This document shows positions 23,185 through 34,622 of a stretch of DNA of 64,000 nt, piece after piece; position 1 is the stretch's first letter; each line of letters starts with the position of its first letter. The stretch comes from Ambrosia x helenae (taxonomy: Eukaryota; Streptophyta; Magnoliopsida; Asterales; Asteraceae), in NCBI GenBank assembly GCA_030844895.1, contig CM061229.1:122463682-122527681 (forward strand), written 5' to 3'. Both the position numbers and the translations under genes were made by a program. Under the pieces are notes generated by a model. It had not been told where the DNA came from and searched no databases. It was given only the letters and a program-made list of their open reading frames with translations.

Positions 23185-24843
23185 CATGAATTGGTTTGGG
23201 TTTGGAACCAGTTTTGACATTGACCGGTTTCAATCCAAACTCGTGTTGGGTTGAAACCGGTTCAGTTTCGTCCCAGTTTAGTTGACCACAAATCGGTTGT
23301 TTATCTGGTTTTTGTTCAGTTGGATTTCAATTTCGGTTCCATTCCGAATTATGTACGCACTTTTTAAAAAGAGTTAATAGCCAAAATCGTCCCTGAGGTT
23401 TGGTCACTTTTGCCACATCAGTCCAAAACCCAAACCTTTTACATCTGGGTCTTTATGTTTTACATTTTTTTGGCACATTCGTCCCTGACACTAACCTAGT
23501 TAAATATTTACGTTCACTTGGGGGGTATTTATGATTTTTTACCTATGAAGTCGAAGGTATTTTGGACATTTTGTATACTTTTTTAATTAAGACTTTTTAT
23601 TTCTTATTTTAGCTTTAAACAAAAAACCTGTAACTCTCTCCCTGCCTCTCTTCAAAGTTTAAACCACCACCACCATTCCACTGTCAACCACCACTACACC
23701 ACATCAACCTAACATTGTCGCCACCGCACCACCTCTCTCTAAACCGACCACCGCCACACCACCTCCTCCATAAACCCACCACCACTGCCGCACCACCTCC
23801 TCCCTAAACCCACTACCACCGCCGCACCACCTCCTCCATAAACCCAACAATCCTACCGAACAGAACCAGACCCAAAATAAACCCGACCCACCGAACATAA
23901 TCATAACCACCTCCACCCAGGACCCAACTAAACCATAAAGATACTGATTTTGGGTATGTTATATGACATTTTCATGATCTAACAGGAAGCCTTTTCATGA
24001 CATTTTGGTTTTGATTTTGGGTATGAATTTTAGGGTTTATAAAAACAGGGCTAAATGGATGGTTTGTGTACAGAGGAAAAGAAGTCTCGTACACAGATTA
24101 GATCTAGAAGACGCGGATCTTGCTGTGTGTAAGGGAAGTCAGTGACAGAGTGAGTAAAAGTTTAGGTCTACTTACAAGTTTGATTCTGTGTCGAGTTTAT
24201 ATTATTATTTATAGACACAGAGAGAGAGGGATAGAGAGAGAGCACGTTGGAGAGAGGGGGGGGGTAGGATGGGGGTAGGTTGGTCCAAGGAAGAAGAAGA
24301 AAGTCTATTAAATTGGGTTTTAAAAGGGGAACCCAAAAAGACAAAAATACTCCTAGACCTAACGTTAATAATTAACGGGGTTAGTTGCCGGGACGAATGT
24401 GGCTAAAAAATGTAAAGCAGGACTCAGATGTAAAAGGTTTGGATTTTGGACTGATGTGGCAAAAGTGACCAAACCTCAGGGACGATTTTGGCTATTAACT
24501 CTTTTAAAAACATATAAACTACATAAAATTTAATTTTTAGATTTTTTTAAACAAGAAAACTGAATTTTAATACAAAATAAACATAACTTATATGTATTTA
24601 TGGCAAAAATCGATTTTTCCTTTAACCGGTTTTAGTTCAATTTCGGTTTTTTTTGGTTCCAGCCGGTTTTAGCAGCGCCGGTTTCAGTTCTGGTTTGTTT
24701 GGTCGGTTTTAGCGTTGGGTTTAGCCTGGTTTCCCGTTCGGTTTAGGATTTTTCACTATAGGTTTTGGATGAAATCGGTTTGTATTGGTTTCGGTTCAGA
24801 TCGATTTACCGGGTTATGCCCTAACCGGTTTTTTGTTCATCTC
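23121..24843. mobile_element. hAT-like element rich in CCGGTTT, split by a MULE
   Basis: Ends AGAGGTGAACAAA and TTTGTTCATCTCT are inverted, with TGTGAAT beside both ends. The body (23200-23360 and 24600-24830) consists of degenerate GGTTTCGGTTC-type words. It contains a (TA)n run at 23138-23180. A MULE interrupts it at 23371-24501. Confidence 0.6.
23371..24501. mobile_element. non-autonomous MULE with long TIRs
   Basis: Terminal inverted repeats exceed 100 bp (GAGTTAATAGCCAAAATCG at the left, its complement ending GGCTATTAACTC at the right), with a perfect 9-bp duplication TTTTAAAAA at 23362-23370 and 24502-24510. Long TIRs plus 9-bp TSD define Mutator-like elements. The interior (CCACC-rich at 23660-23930, GAGAGA near 24230) encodes no transposase; its CCACC-rich frame is low complexity. 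Confidence 0.9.
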
Positions 24844-25090
24844 TTATGTGAATGCTCTTAACACTATTTGAATTTGACATGAACTATTATCGTGATATTG
24901 GGCCGATAAGCAAAATATCTAATTTGTTGACTAAAAAAAGATACTTGTTACAAGCCCACTAGCCCAATAACAAACCCACTTCTAAGACAATAGGTAAATC
25001 CAGATCAAACACCAAATCCCTAGCTACCCTAATTTCAACTCATCAAAACAAAACCTACCCAAAATCTGTAATAATCTGCAGAATTTCAAG

Positions 25091-26026
25091 ATGAACGGTG
25101 GGATGAATAAAAAAAACGGAGGTAAAGATGAAGAACAAGATGGTCTGTCCGTTCATTCTCCCTGCAAACCCCCTAATTCCTCTGCTTCTTCTCTTCGAAA
25201 GGTTATATTTTTTTGTAAAATTATTTATGCATCGTTGTTTAAACATCTGTGTATGATCTTGATCTGATTGAATACAAAACGTTGCGATTTTTTATGATGT
25301 TTTGGTTATCTCAGGAACAATCACAGGTTGAAATGGAGCTTAAGTTGTTAGAAGCTCTTGAAATTTACCCTCCTGTAAAATTAAAAGGTAAAAGTCAATT
25401 ATTTGACTTTTTTAGTTGACCCAAATAAAAGTCAACAATCACAGGGTGATTATTTTATTATTATTTTTTGGTTCAGGGATACACCGCCACTTTGTTCTTT
25501 ATGGTTTGACAGAATACATGAGGAGAAGGTTCATTTCTTGTCTTTATTTACTATCCATTTACTTACGGAATGGGTCAATTTGGGTTGTGTTTTATACTTT
25601 TATTTCTAGACGGGTCAAATGGGTTTGAAATCGGCCAAACGACAGTCCACTAAATCTCTTTATTATAAAAAAAAATTAGTATTAAATAATATATATTCGT
25701 TTGGGTCAATTTTTGACCTGTTACCCAACCTGCATATTTTACCACGTCTAACTTTTGAATTATATGTTATATGTACATAATGTTGCGGGCTCAGCTTCAA
25801 TAGGCAGTTCACTGCCTCAGATGTCCTGCAGATGCTGGATCGTTTCTACAACTTGGAAATGTTGGTATGTAACGTTTGCTTTGTGTTTACATGATCGCAT
25901 GACGTGGTATTAAATTTTGCGTTGTTTCGTATAATATAGAAGGCAGATGATGAGGAGAGCAAGATCCTGAATCAAGTAGAAGAATTTAGCTTGCCGCCGA
26001 GTTATTTTACTAAGGAAGAATTCTGA
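25091..26026 (+). CDS. EAF7: EAF7/MRGBP-like NuA4 histone acetyltransferase subunit
   Basis: Five exons, all with GT-AG borders and matching phases: 25091-25201, 25315-25387, 25477-25528, 25795-25864, 25940-26026, giving 130 residues. After a Lys/Asp/Ser-rich N-terminus of about 37 residues comes the CT20 (EAF7) domain with LKLLEALEIYPPVKLKG, IHRHFVLYGLTEYMRR, FNRQFTASDVLQMLDRFYNL and EFSLPPSYFTKEEF. In yeast Eaf7 and human MRGBP this domain partners Eaf3/MRG15 in the NuA4/TIP60 acetyltransferase complex in the nucleus; a similar role is inferred here. The start is the first ATG of the first exon, in a good context after an A-rich leader. No defects were seen. It is flanked upstream by the DNA-element nest and downstream by a dead LINE. 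Confidence 0.9.
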
Positions 26027-26815
26027 AATTGATCATAGTATATGTAAATAGACATGTTCTGTTTTGAAGTTTTACATGTTCCTTGACTTATCTTTGGAGC
26101 ATACCTTGTGGTTTGTATGTGATCATGTACATCATGTTAGGATTGGTTAACTGATAATGGTTATGCTGCGTTATTAAACATTGTAAAAGCAACCCATGCG
26201 CAATAATGGTTGTTAGAAGTTAGTGGATCTGTCGTGCAATAGAAATGTTGTGTCAATAACACAGTAGACCAGTGGTGAAGCATGGAGATCGAATCGGTGG
26301 GGGCTGGACTAATTTTTTTTATCGGTGGGGGCCGGATTCAATTCATTTAAAAATTATCTATGAAAATCACAAAATTTCATCACTGCGCTAAAAAACGGCG
26401 ACGGCCGGGGCACCCTAGGTTCTCCACGATGCTTCTCCCATGTTGTACACACAAGCATGGTTTGCATGACTGCATATGTGGCGTCCACGTCAACATAGTA
26501 TGTACTTTTTATCTACGTAGCTAAGTTTTTTTCATGAAAAAAATTGTGTCGGGACAAGACAAAATAAATTTATTTATACTTACAAAAAGAAAGGCTCATA
26601 TTCCATATTCAGAGGATCAATAACACTCCGCTTGTATTTCATAATATTACTTTATTATCATAACAATAAAAAGTACAGCCAAGAAAGTATGGATGAGCAT
26701 TTGATACCGTGTACACTGTACAGTTTCAAACGGGTATGTACCGTATTAATTATTTTCGGTACCGGTATCTATACTCAATTTTTTCGTTTTTTGGGACTGG
26801 TAAATTCAGTATAGG
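26027..26815. other. 3' flank of EAF7 gene, repeat remnants
   Basis: Contains the 3' UTR of the EAF7 gene. Around 26275-26460, CAGTGGTGAAGCATGG and CCACGATGCTTCTCCC are near-inverted and may be ends of a small hAT-like element without a clear TSD. No other gene seen. Confidence 0.4.
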
Positions 26816-29800
26816 TACCGACCTCATCCCCCACCTTTTAAGTTTTTCAATTCATGGATCGGATGGAATGAATTGGACAGCATTGTACAATCTTGTGTCA
26901 GGGCCGGAGGGGAGGTAATAAAGGCGGATAAAGGTTTGCTGGTGATACTGCAAAGAATCAAAGACGAGATTAAAAAATGGAGAAGTATGGTCAAAGTCGT
27001 GGAAGACAAAAACCGGGCTGCCCTTTACAAAGTTGTGGAGGATCTAGATAAAATGGCAGAAGTCGCCCAACTTAATAAGGCTGAGAAAATATTAAGAGTT
27101 GAGCTTCGGATAAAGATAAGGAGGTTGGAATTGGATCTTGCAAAAGACTTACAACAAAAGGCACGTGTTAAATGGGTTAAACATGGGGATGAAAACTCCG
27201 CTTACATCCACGGTATTATTAAAGCTAGAATTGCGAACAGGAGGATAAACGGGCTGAGGTTAGGTGGTGATATGATTACGGACCCGGAGACCATTAAGTC
27301 CGGGGTGGTCTCTTGGTTTAGAAAACAATTCGCGGAACCAATTCGTAGAAGACCGGTGTTTGCTAACTACGGATTGCCGGCGATTTCAGGGGATCAAGCT
27401 AGTTCACTTGTGCGCCCTTTTGAGTTGGATGAAATTTGGGAAGCAATTAAGTGTTGTGATGGGGGAAAAGCACCCGGTCCATACGGATTCACGTTAATTC
27501 ATCAAGAAATATTGGGACATTCTTAAACCAAAACTCGGGAAGATGATGGACGAGTTTTTCGAGAATGGAAACATTTCGCCTGGGTGTAATGCGTCTTTTA
27601 TCGCTCTTATACCAAAAAATTCTGACCAGCAAGAATTGAGCGACTTCCGGCCCATTTCCCTAGTCGGTTAGCTCTACAAGATCATATCCAAAACTCTCGC
27701 GAATCGGATAAAGCTGGTTATGCCTTCCTTGATCTCTCCAACCCAGTTGGCGTTCGTTCGGGGGAGATACATTTTGGACAGCCCATTAATTATCAACGAA
27801 GTGGTGTCGTGGGCAAAGAAGACGAAGAAGAAAATCCTTATTTTTAAGGCGGATTTTTGACGGGCTTATGATTCATTGAACTGGAAGTTTCTTTTGAGGA
27901 TGCTGGATTGTATGGGGTTCCCGGTGAAGTAGATTGATTGGATTAGGGGTAGTCTTCGCTCAGGAAGAGGCTCGGTTCTGATTAGTGGGACACCGTCGAA
28001 AGAGTTCCCTTTTAAGCGTGGGCTACGGCAGGGCGATCTGATATCCCCGTTCCTCTTCATTTTGGTGATGGAAATAGTGAATATGCTAATGTCAAAAGCT
28101 GTCAATTCGGGCCTATTCCAAGGATTACAACTGCCAAACGATGGTCCGATGCTGTCCCACCTCTGTTACGCCGACGACGTGGTGTTCTTTGGTGAGTGGT
28201 CAAAGGAAAACGTGATAAGCCTAAGAAGATTTCTAAGATGGTTGAATCTGATTTCTGGCCTACAAGTAAATCATCATAAATGTCAAGTTTTTGGGGTTGG
28301 TGTGGATAAGGAGGAGATCGAACGATTCGCGAACATGGTGAAGTGTAAAGCCGGGAATTTTCCGTTCCTATACCTTGGGGTACCTATAGGCGCAAACATG
28401 AAAAGGGTGAAAAATTGGCAGCCTGTTTTGGATAAATTCAGCAGAAAACTGTCCACATGGAAGGCGAAAAACCTATCACTCGTGGGTAGGGCGACCCTTG
28501 CGAAAGCAGTGTTGGGTAGCCTACCGTCATACTACCTCTCGCTCTTCTCGGCCCCGAAGGAGATCAAAAAAAAGCTAGAAGGGATGCATAGAGATTTTGT
28601 GTGGGGTAAAGTGGGATCTAGAAAGAAGTTACGGTGGATTCGTTGGGACAAGATGGTAAAACCGAAAAACAAAGGCGGGTTAGGGGTTGGAGGAATTGAA
28701 GACTTCAACCTGGCCATGCTCACTAAATGGTGGTGGAGGCTCAAGGACGATCCAAATCAGCTGTGGGTTAAGGTGATCTCGGCTCTTCACTTGTCGAATA
28801 ACAACAGCAAATTGGTTTCTCAAAAAAAAAATCGGTTTCTGGAAATTGGAAGGATATTTACGGGGTGGAAGATAAGCTTTTTAAGCTGGGAATTCAATTA
28901 AATGGGAAGCTTCTAGCTAAAGTGGGTGATGGTAAGAGGATTAGATTTTGGAAGGACCCGTGGCTGGCGAACTTACCGTTGAGACGTTTGTTTCCTGATC
29001 TATATCGGTTGGCTACGGATAAGAATAGTGATGTGGCGTCCTGCTACGTCGGGCCTGGGCCAGGGGCTGCTTGGAGTTGGGGATGGAACAATGGGTCGGT
29101 TACTTCAGATGTAACGGATAAAATTCTGGATCTGCAGCATATGTTGAACCGGGGGTAGAGATAAATGGAGCTGGCCTAATAATCTGGGTGCAGATTTTTC
29201 TGTTAAAGGGGTCCGAATGGATATTTTGGATGCTGTAGAGCCTCATGCCGAGGTGAGCGACTTTTGGTGGAACTCGTGGACTCCCCCTAAATGCAATATC
29301 CTGATGTGGCGTGCAACAATGGGCAGGGTGGCGGTTAAAACGCAACTGATAGCCAGAGGAGTCTCAATTACGAACGCGTATTGTGATAGATGTGGATATG
29401 AGGTTGAAGACTCAGGACATGCCTTCGTTCAGTGCTTACCGGCAAAATCCATTTGGTGGCTTATCTTAGTGTGGATTAGAGTTCCCTTCCCAAGTTCAGT
29501 CGATAATCTGAAGGACCTGCTTGCATATTTACATGGATGCCCCGGTTCCAAGACCTGGAAACGGATCGTTTATTCGATAGCGTGCACAACGACTTGGAGA
29601 ATTTGGCTGGCGCGGAACACAAAGGTTTTTGAAGGCGATTTTATTCCCCCTTTGAAGTCGGTGGAGCTAATAAAAGAAGACGCCTATTGCTGGTTGAAGT
29701 ATCGGGCCAATATCACCATGCCGTCTTGGGAAAGCTGGCTCGATTTCGATGTGTCGGCTTCTCTGTGAAGTCTGTTTGTTTTTTTGTTTGGTGTGAGGTG

Positions 29801-29835
29801 CTTTGGTGTCTCGGGTCATTTGTTTTGTACTCTCA
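26816..29835 (+). pseudogene. L1-type LINE, ORF2 RT and zf-RVT, 5'-truncated and broken
   Basis: The endonuclease part is missing. The reading starts in the linker before RT (EKILRVELRIKIRRLELDLA), then GGKAPGPYGF, FRPISLVG, the RT catalytic LCYADDVVFF (near 28166), YLGVPIGANM, KGGLGVGG, and finally the RT zinc-binding domain with CDRCGYEVEDSGHAFVQC. Frameshifts occur near 27495, at an A run at 28829-28839 and at a G run near 29151. In-frame stops are at 27669 (TAG), 27858 (TGA) and about 27931 (TAG). The 3' UTR is cut by a solo LTR and resumes at 32163 (GCCCCTTGCTGGCTCTTT). Inactive; the order of motifs makes the L1-like assignment firm. Confidence 0.88.
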
Positions 29836-32157
29836 TGTAACACCCAAACCGATGGCGGAAACATCGAGGTGTCACGTAGTGACGATTGTTCAATAGCTCA
29901 TGGACTAAAAGTGTAAATTTTGATATATTGATTAAGTAGTTTATTACATTGAAAGAAAAATACAAGATACAATAATTATAAAGTGACAACTAAAACTGAA
30001 ATACAATGGATCCAAAATCTAAGTAAAAATTCCAAATGCTTAAAAGTCATCTCATAAATAACCTGAAACATGTACGAAAATAGTATATGTCAATACAAAA
30101 ATGTATTGGTGAGCATACCCTGTTTGAATACATATAGTAGAAAAAGAGTTTCGCAATTCACGTGTTTATACTGTCTACAATTTAGTGTTCAAGCTGTGTA
30201 CAAATGCTACCCAAAATCAAACCTTTGTTTAATGAATCAAGAGTCACACATATATATAGTATTCGCTCATAGTAGGCGATGAATAATCGTTCACACATAA
30301 CAATAATTAAGTACTATTTATTGCTATGCTAGGCCGCAGAACGGTTAATGATTCAGGTCATAAGTACACACTATCAGCGAATCAACAAGTAAAACACATA
30401 CAAGAATTGCGATTGTGAATATAGAATAAACCATGATTAAGCGAGTGAAGTGATAAGCGTACATGAGTCACCCCAAAAGTGTAAAACATGAAAAAGGGGA
30501 AAGATATACTCACATTCGACAATTAGTAACTTGACTAAGTGAGCGAGCGTAAGCGAGCAAATCCAAAAGTTCAACCTAAAGTTTAAAGTGTTCCCAAAAT
30601 AAGTATTTAAACTTAAAAGTGTCTAGGGTTTCTATTCTAAGGCACTTAGGATGTTAGGTCTATATTTGGGTTTTTAAGTTTATCGAACATCACGAAAATT
30701 TATAATTTTTTTACTATCATGTGTTATAAAAGAAAATAATATAAGTTGGTATTTTTTTTCTAACACATGCATTTTTCTAAGGTTAATAATATTAAGTTTA
30801 ATTCAGAAAAATATTTGAAATAATATCTAAGAAATTTTTTATTATCTTTATATCACTAATAATTACACAAAATCATAACTAAACCAAATTCACTTTGAAA
30901 AATAAAAGTTTTTATGAAACATCAACCTACTGACTTAGAATTTCCCAACATAATTTTTATAAAATTTTTGAGGTTAAAAAATAGATTTTTTTTATAAATT
31001 TTATTTGATTAAAGCTTATTAAAACAAATAATAAAAAAATAAAAAAATATGATAACATGTCAAAACTGAGGAAAATGGTTATGAAAGTTATTCTAATATA
31101 ATGGAAAATATTTTTACCAATTTTCATGACCAAACGCATTATCATTGATTTAATATGAATTTAATATGATTAAAACATATAAAAATCACTAAAAATATTA
31201 TATAACGCATAAAATGCCAAAACTAAGTTCTAAAATTCCTAATCGGCCAAATGAATCACCATGTCAAATTTCATAATTTTTAGGTCAATAATAACCGAGT
31301 TATGAATTTTTAAGTTCAAAAGATTTTAAATAAATAAAAAAAATCCCAAATACTCCTAAGAACACCCTAACCTTAGAAATTCAATTGAAGCCCTTAAAGC
31401 CTATAATCAACCAAACAGACAGGGGGCTTTTGATCTACAAATGAAAACTAAGAGTATTGCAAAAAGGAATTGGAAAAACTTACAATGTGGTTAGTCCAAT
31501 TAAGAAGAAAAGAACACTGAATAATAGAATAATAAGCTTCCAAATTCGTCAGAAAACAAGATGATAATTGGGGCTTCAAGTGAAGAAATGATAGAACACA
31601 TGGAGCATTGTGTGTAATTGGAGTATAATTGAATGGTTTGTGGTGGAATTGATAATGTGTAAAAAAAAATGAAGTTTTTATACTAATTTTGAAGCAATTC
31701 TTGTCATATTTAATATTAATTATATACAAATGGTAGGAAAATGAATGGACAAAGTAAATAGCATCATAACGTCAAGACTTAAAGTGATTGGGAGTTAAAA
31801 ATAAATTTAATATGATGATGAATGGAAATTTAATTAAATTTAGTGAAACCATTAAAAGACTCTTTAGTAGAGTTCTTTATGTTACTTGATTAGAGTTTTA
31901 TGACTCAAATTAAGTTACACAATTCAACTACTAATTGTTCTTGTAAAAAAAATAGGCTTTGTGCCTCATTTGATATACAAGAAACATACGTGCTCGGGTG
32001 TAGATGTCAGTATAAAACGTGAATACTTAAAATTATAATTTTTATTAAATTGCGACTTTTGATCCTTTTAGACTACGAGAGTTAAAATGAAAATTTGAAA
32101 ATAGCCGAGGGACCAATTGTGTATATTTATGAAAAGTGTAGGGTGTAGGTTGTCATA
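29836..32157 (-). mobile_element. solo LTR inserted in LINE 3' UTR (minus orientation)
   Basis: In plus orientation it starts TGTAACACCC and ends GGTTGTCATA, the reverse of the usual LTR. The 5-bp duplication TCTCA flanks it (29831-29835 and 32158-32162). 2322 bp with no second LTR. Its first 55 bp are the complement of the conserved 3' terminus seen in the other LTRs (GATGGCGGAAACATCGAGG). The far end reads CATA where CA ending ACA is expected, a terminal mutation suggesting age. Confidence 0.88.
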
Positions 32158-32162
32158 TCTCA

Positions 32163-32203
32163 GCCCCTTGCTGGCTCTTTATATATATATATATATATAT
32201 ATA
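32163..32203 (+). other. rest of the LINE 3' end and (TA)n
   Basis: GCCCCTTGCTGGCTCTTT continues the LINE 3' UTR after the solo LTR, followed by (TA)n at 32180-32203, into which the next element inserted. Confidence 0.6.
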
Positions 32204-32997
32204 GGGTTAGGATACTTTGAAAACCACCATGAGTTGAGAGAACCATAGGAACCCTTTTGGACCTTTGATCTTGAGCAATCAATGGTTGAGATTTCATCTA
32301 ACACTTTTTTTTGTCATTTTGTGAAATGTTTACCTCTGATTATAATTTCTGATTATAATAATCATCCATAAGGGTATTTTTGGTAGAGATTAGCAAAATG
32401 TTTATCACTCCTCTGCACACACAAACGTCACATACATCACTCTCCCATCAAACGTCACATACCCCAGTGTAAAATCGAAAATATACTTATAATTTTAAAA
32501 GCCATTGTATCTTTTACACCAGTGTAAAAACCAACAAAAAAACATCTACCAACAAAAGCATCTATACATTTGAATTACACCACTGCAAAAATGCCCCACA
32601 AACATCAACAAAGACATCTATACATTCGAATTACACCACTGTAAAAAACCGAAAACATCTATAAATTCATGTACTATATCCATTACACCAATGTAAACAA
32701 ACAAAAAAGTTGCCAAAAAACAACAAAAACACCAATGTAAAAACATATTTACACCAAAAATATATAAACAACCTACATCTAAAAACTAACTCAAACAATT
32801 ACACCAGTGTAAAATTTTCAAAAATAAATAATAATAATATGTAACCATTCATCCTTACCATCTTTCTTCATCATCAAATAATCTTCAAAAAACACCAACG
32901 CCACTGTGAACACCACCTCCATTCATCTAAAACAGATCTGTGTTTAAACAAAAAAACCCAGCTCATTATTTCAACAAAAATAAAAAAATGCTCAGAA

Positions 32998-33044
<47 letters not shown>

Positions 33045-33582
33045 CAACAACAACAGGAAATAATAATAATAATACCTTTGAAAGTCGGAAACCACCCTCA
33101 GCCACCACCTTCTTTCCAAAACCACCCCCCCCCCCCGAAAACCACCCTCAAAACCACATCCACCACCTCCGTCAACCACCCTCAGCCACCACCATCCCTC
33201 AGACCCCACAGCCACCACCACCCTCAAAACCTCACACCCACCACCGAACAGTCCGTCATCTTCATCATCATCACCATCGAACCCCATTTTCAAAACCCCT
33301 CTGCAGAAAACCCCTCCCCCACCGTCACCACCATCGAAAACCCGTCAGATCCACCTCCAAAACCTATCAGATCCACCACCGTCTCCCTTCACCACCCACC
33401 GTCTCCTTCACCCCTCCACCCTCAACCTTCTGCAACGAACACCTTCTGCAACGAACACCCATTCGAACACCATCGATGATCTGGAACCACCTGGAACCAC
33501 CATCGAACACCATCAATGATCCAGATCTGGCACCACCATCGATGATCCAGATCGTCTTCTTCATGTTTTTAGAGAGAGAATG

Positions 33583-33616
<34 letters not shown>

Positions 33617-33628
33617 GTGTGTATGTGT

Positions 33629-33667
<39 letters not shown>

Positions 33668-33844
33668 TGTGTCTGCTTTTTAAAAAGGTGGGGTGAGGTT
33701 GGGTGGGGTGGGGTAGGGGAGATAGTAATTGACACAAATGCCCCTCAATAAAATAATCCTACCAAGCATATGTGTCATGATATTATTGGGTTAGAGGAGT
33801 TTTCAAGTTCTCGCAACTCAGAGGAGTTTTCAAAATATCCGAAT

Positions 33845-33847
<3 letters not shown>
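32204..33847. mobile_element. TIR element inserted in (TA)n
   Basis: Left end AGGGTTAGGATACTTTGAAA and right end (complement) AGGATTCGGATATTTTGAAA remain similar for about 42 bp, and both abut (TA)n. The interior holds repeated TTACACCAGTGTAAA words (32480-32810), a (TAA)n tract (33000-33045), a CCACC-rich block (33090-33530) and (GA)n tracts (33588-33664). The 133- and 139-codon frames here are low-complexity translations, not genes. The superfamily is not assigned. Confidence 0.6.
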
Positions 33848-33891
<44 letters not shown>

Positions 33892-33905
33892 GAAAGGGAT
33901 ACCGG

Positions 33906-34276
33906 AAACCCTTCAAAACGAAGAAACACGGGAAACTTTGACTTCCCGAACTTTTTATCATCTGAAAAAATTAGGGTATGTAATATACACGATTTTAAGA
34001 GTTTTGAGCCAAAAAAATCAAAAAAGCGCCGAGTGGATATTTTAAAAAAAAATAAATAAGTTTTTTTTTGTGTTACGTATGTTACACAAAAACAGACATG
34101 TAACATATGTAACACAAAAAACTTATTTATTTTTTTTTAAAAATATCCACTCGGCGCTTTTTTGATTTTTTTGGCTCAAAACTCTTAAAATCATGTATAT
34201 TACATACCCTAATTTTTTCAGATGATAAAAAGTTCGGGAAGTCAGAGTTTCCCGGGTTTCTTCGTTTTGAGTGGGT
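33906..34276. mobile_element. foldback element, 180-bp hairpin arms
   Basis: Left arm 33906-34086 and right arm 34099-34276 are almost perfect inverted copies with a spacer of about 12 nt. For example TTCCCGAACTTTTTATCATC at the left is answered by GATGATAAAAAGTTCGGGAA at the right. It lies between (TA)n at 33848-33888 and (CT)n(TA)n at 34300-34325. A transcript would form a long double-stranded RNA hairpin. The overlapping 89- and 92-codon frames are mirror images of each other and not genes. Confidence 0.85.
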
Positions 34277-34292
34277 TTTTATTTTAACCACC

Positions 34293-34325
<33 letters not shown>

Positions 34326-34622
34326 AAGCGATTTGTCGTTAAAAAAAAAAAACTTGACAAACAATGCAAACAAAATTCGTAATAGCTAAAAATAAAGGAC
34401 CACAACTGTAAAACATGCTTACTGCATGGTCAGTCAGTGTTTAACTCTATACCGTAGGTCCCCTCACCTTCATTTCAGTGGTCGCACCTACATTAATTTA
34501 AGAAAGACAAGAGTGGTCGCTCCTACACGACTTCAAGTTGTAAACTATAACTTAAGTAGTGGGTGTACCCGTGGTTCCTACGGGGTTTAAATTAATTAAA
34601 ACATAAATTACCAGTTTAAGGT
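34326..34622. other. intergenic, no feature seen
   Basis: AT-rich sequence between the hairpin element and the LINE tail; nothing recognised. Confidence 0.4.

Larger units (their letters stand above)
22392..24856. mobile_element. outermost DNA element of a nest (AAGAGC ends)
   Basis: AAGAGCGTTCAC at 22393 and GTGAATGCTCTT at 24846-24857 are inverted, suggesting one original small element later filled by 22749-23102, 23121-24843 and 23371-24501. The TSD was not resolved. Confidence 0.4.

Noticed and set aside
23704..23916. Gly-rich 70-codon minus-strand frame
   Set aside because: CCACC-rich interior of the MULE; low complexity.
33078..33479. Proline-rich 133-codon frame, and a Gly/Leu-rich one on the other strand
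   Set aside because: CCACC and TAA repeats inside a transposable element.
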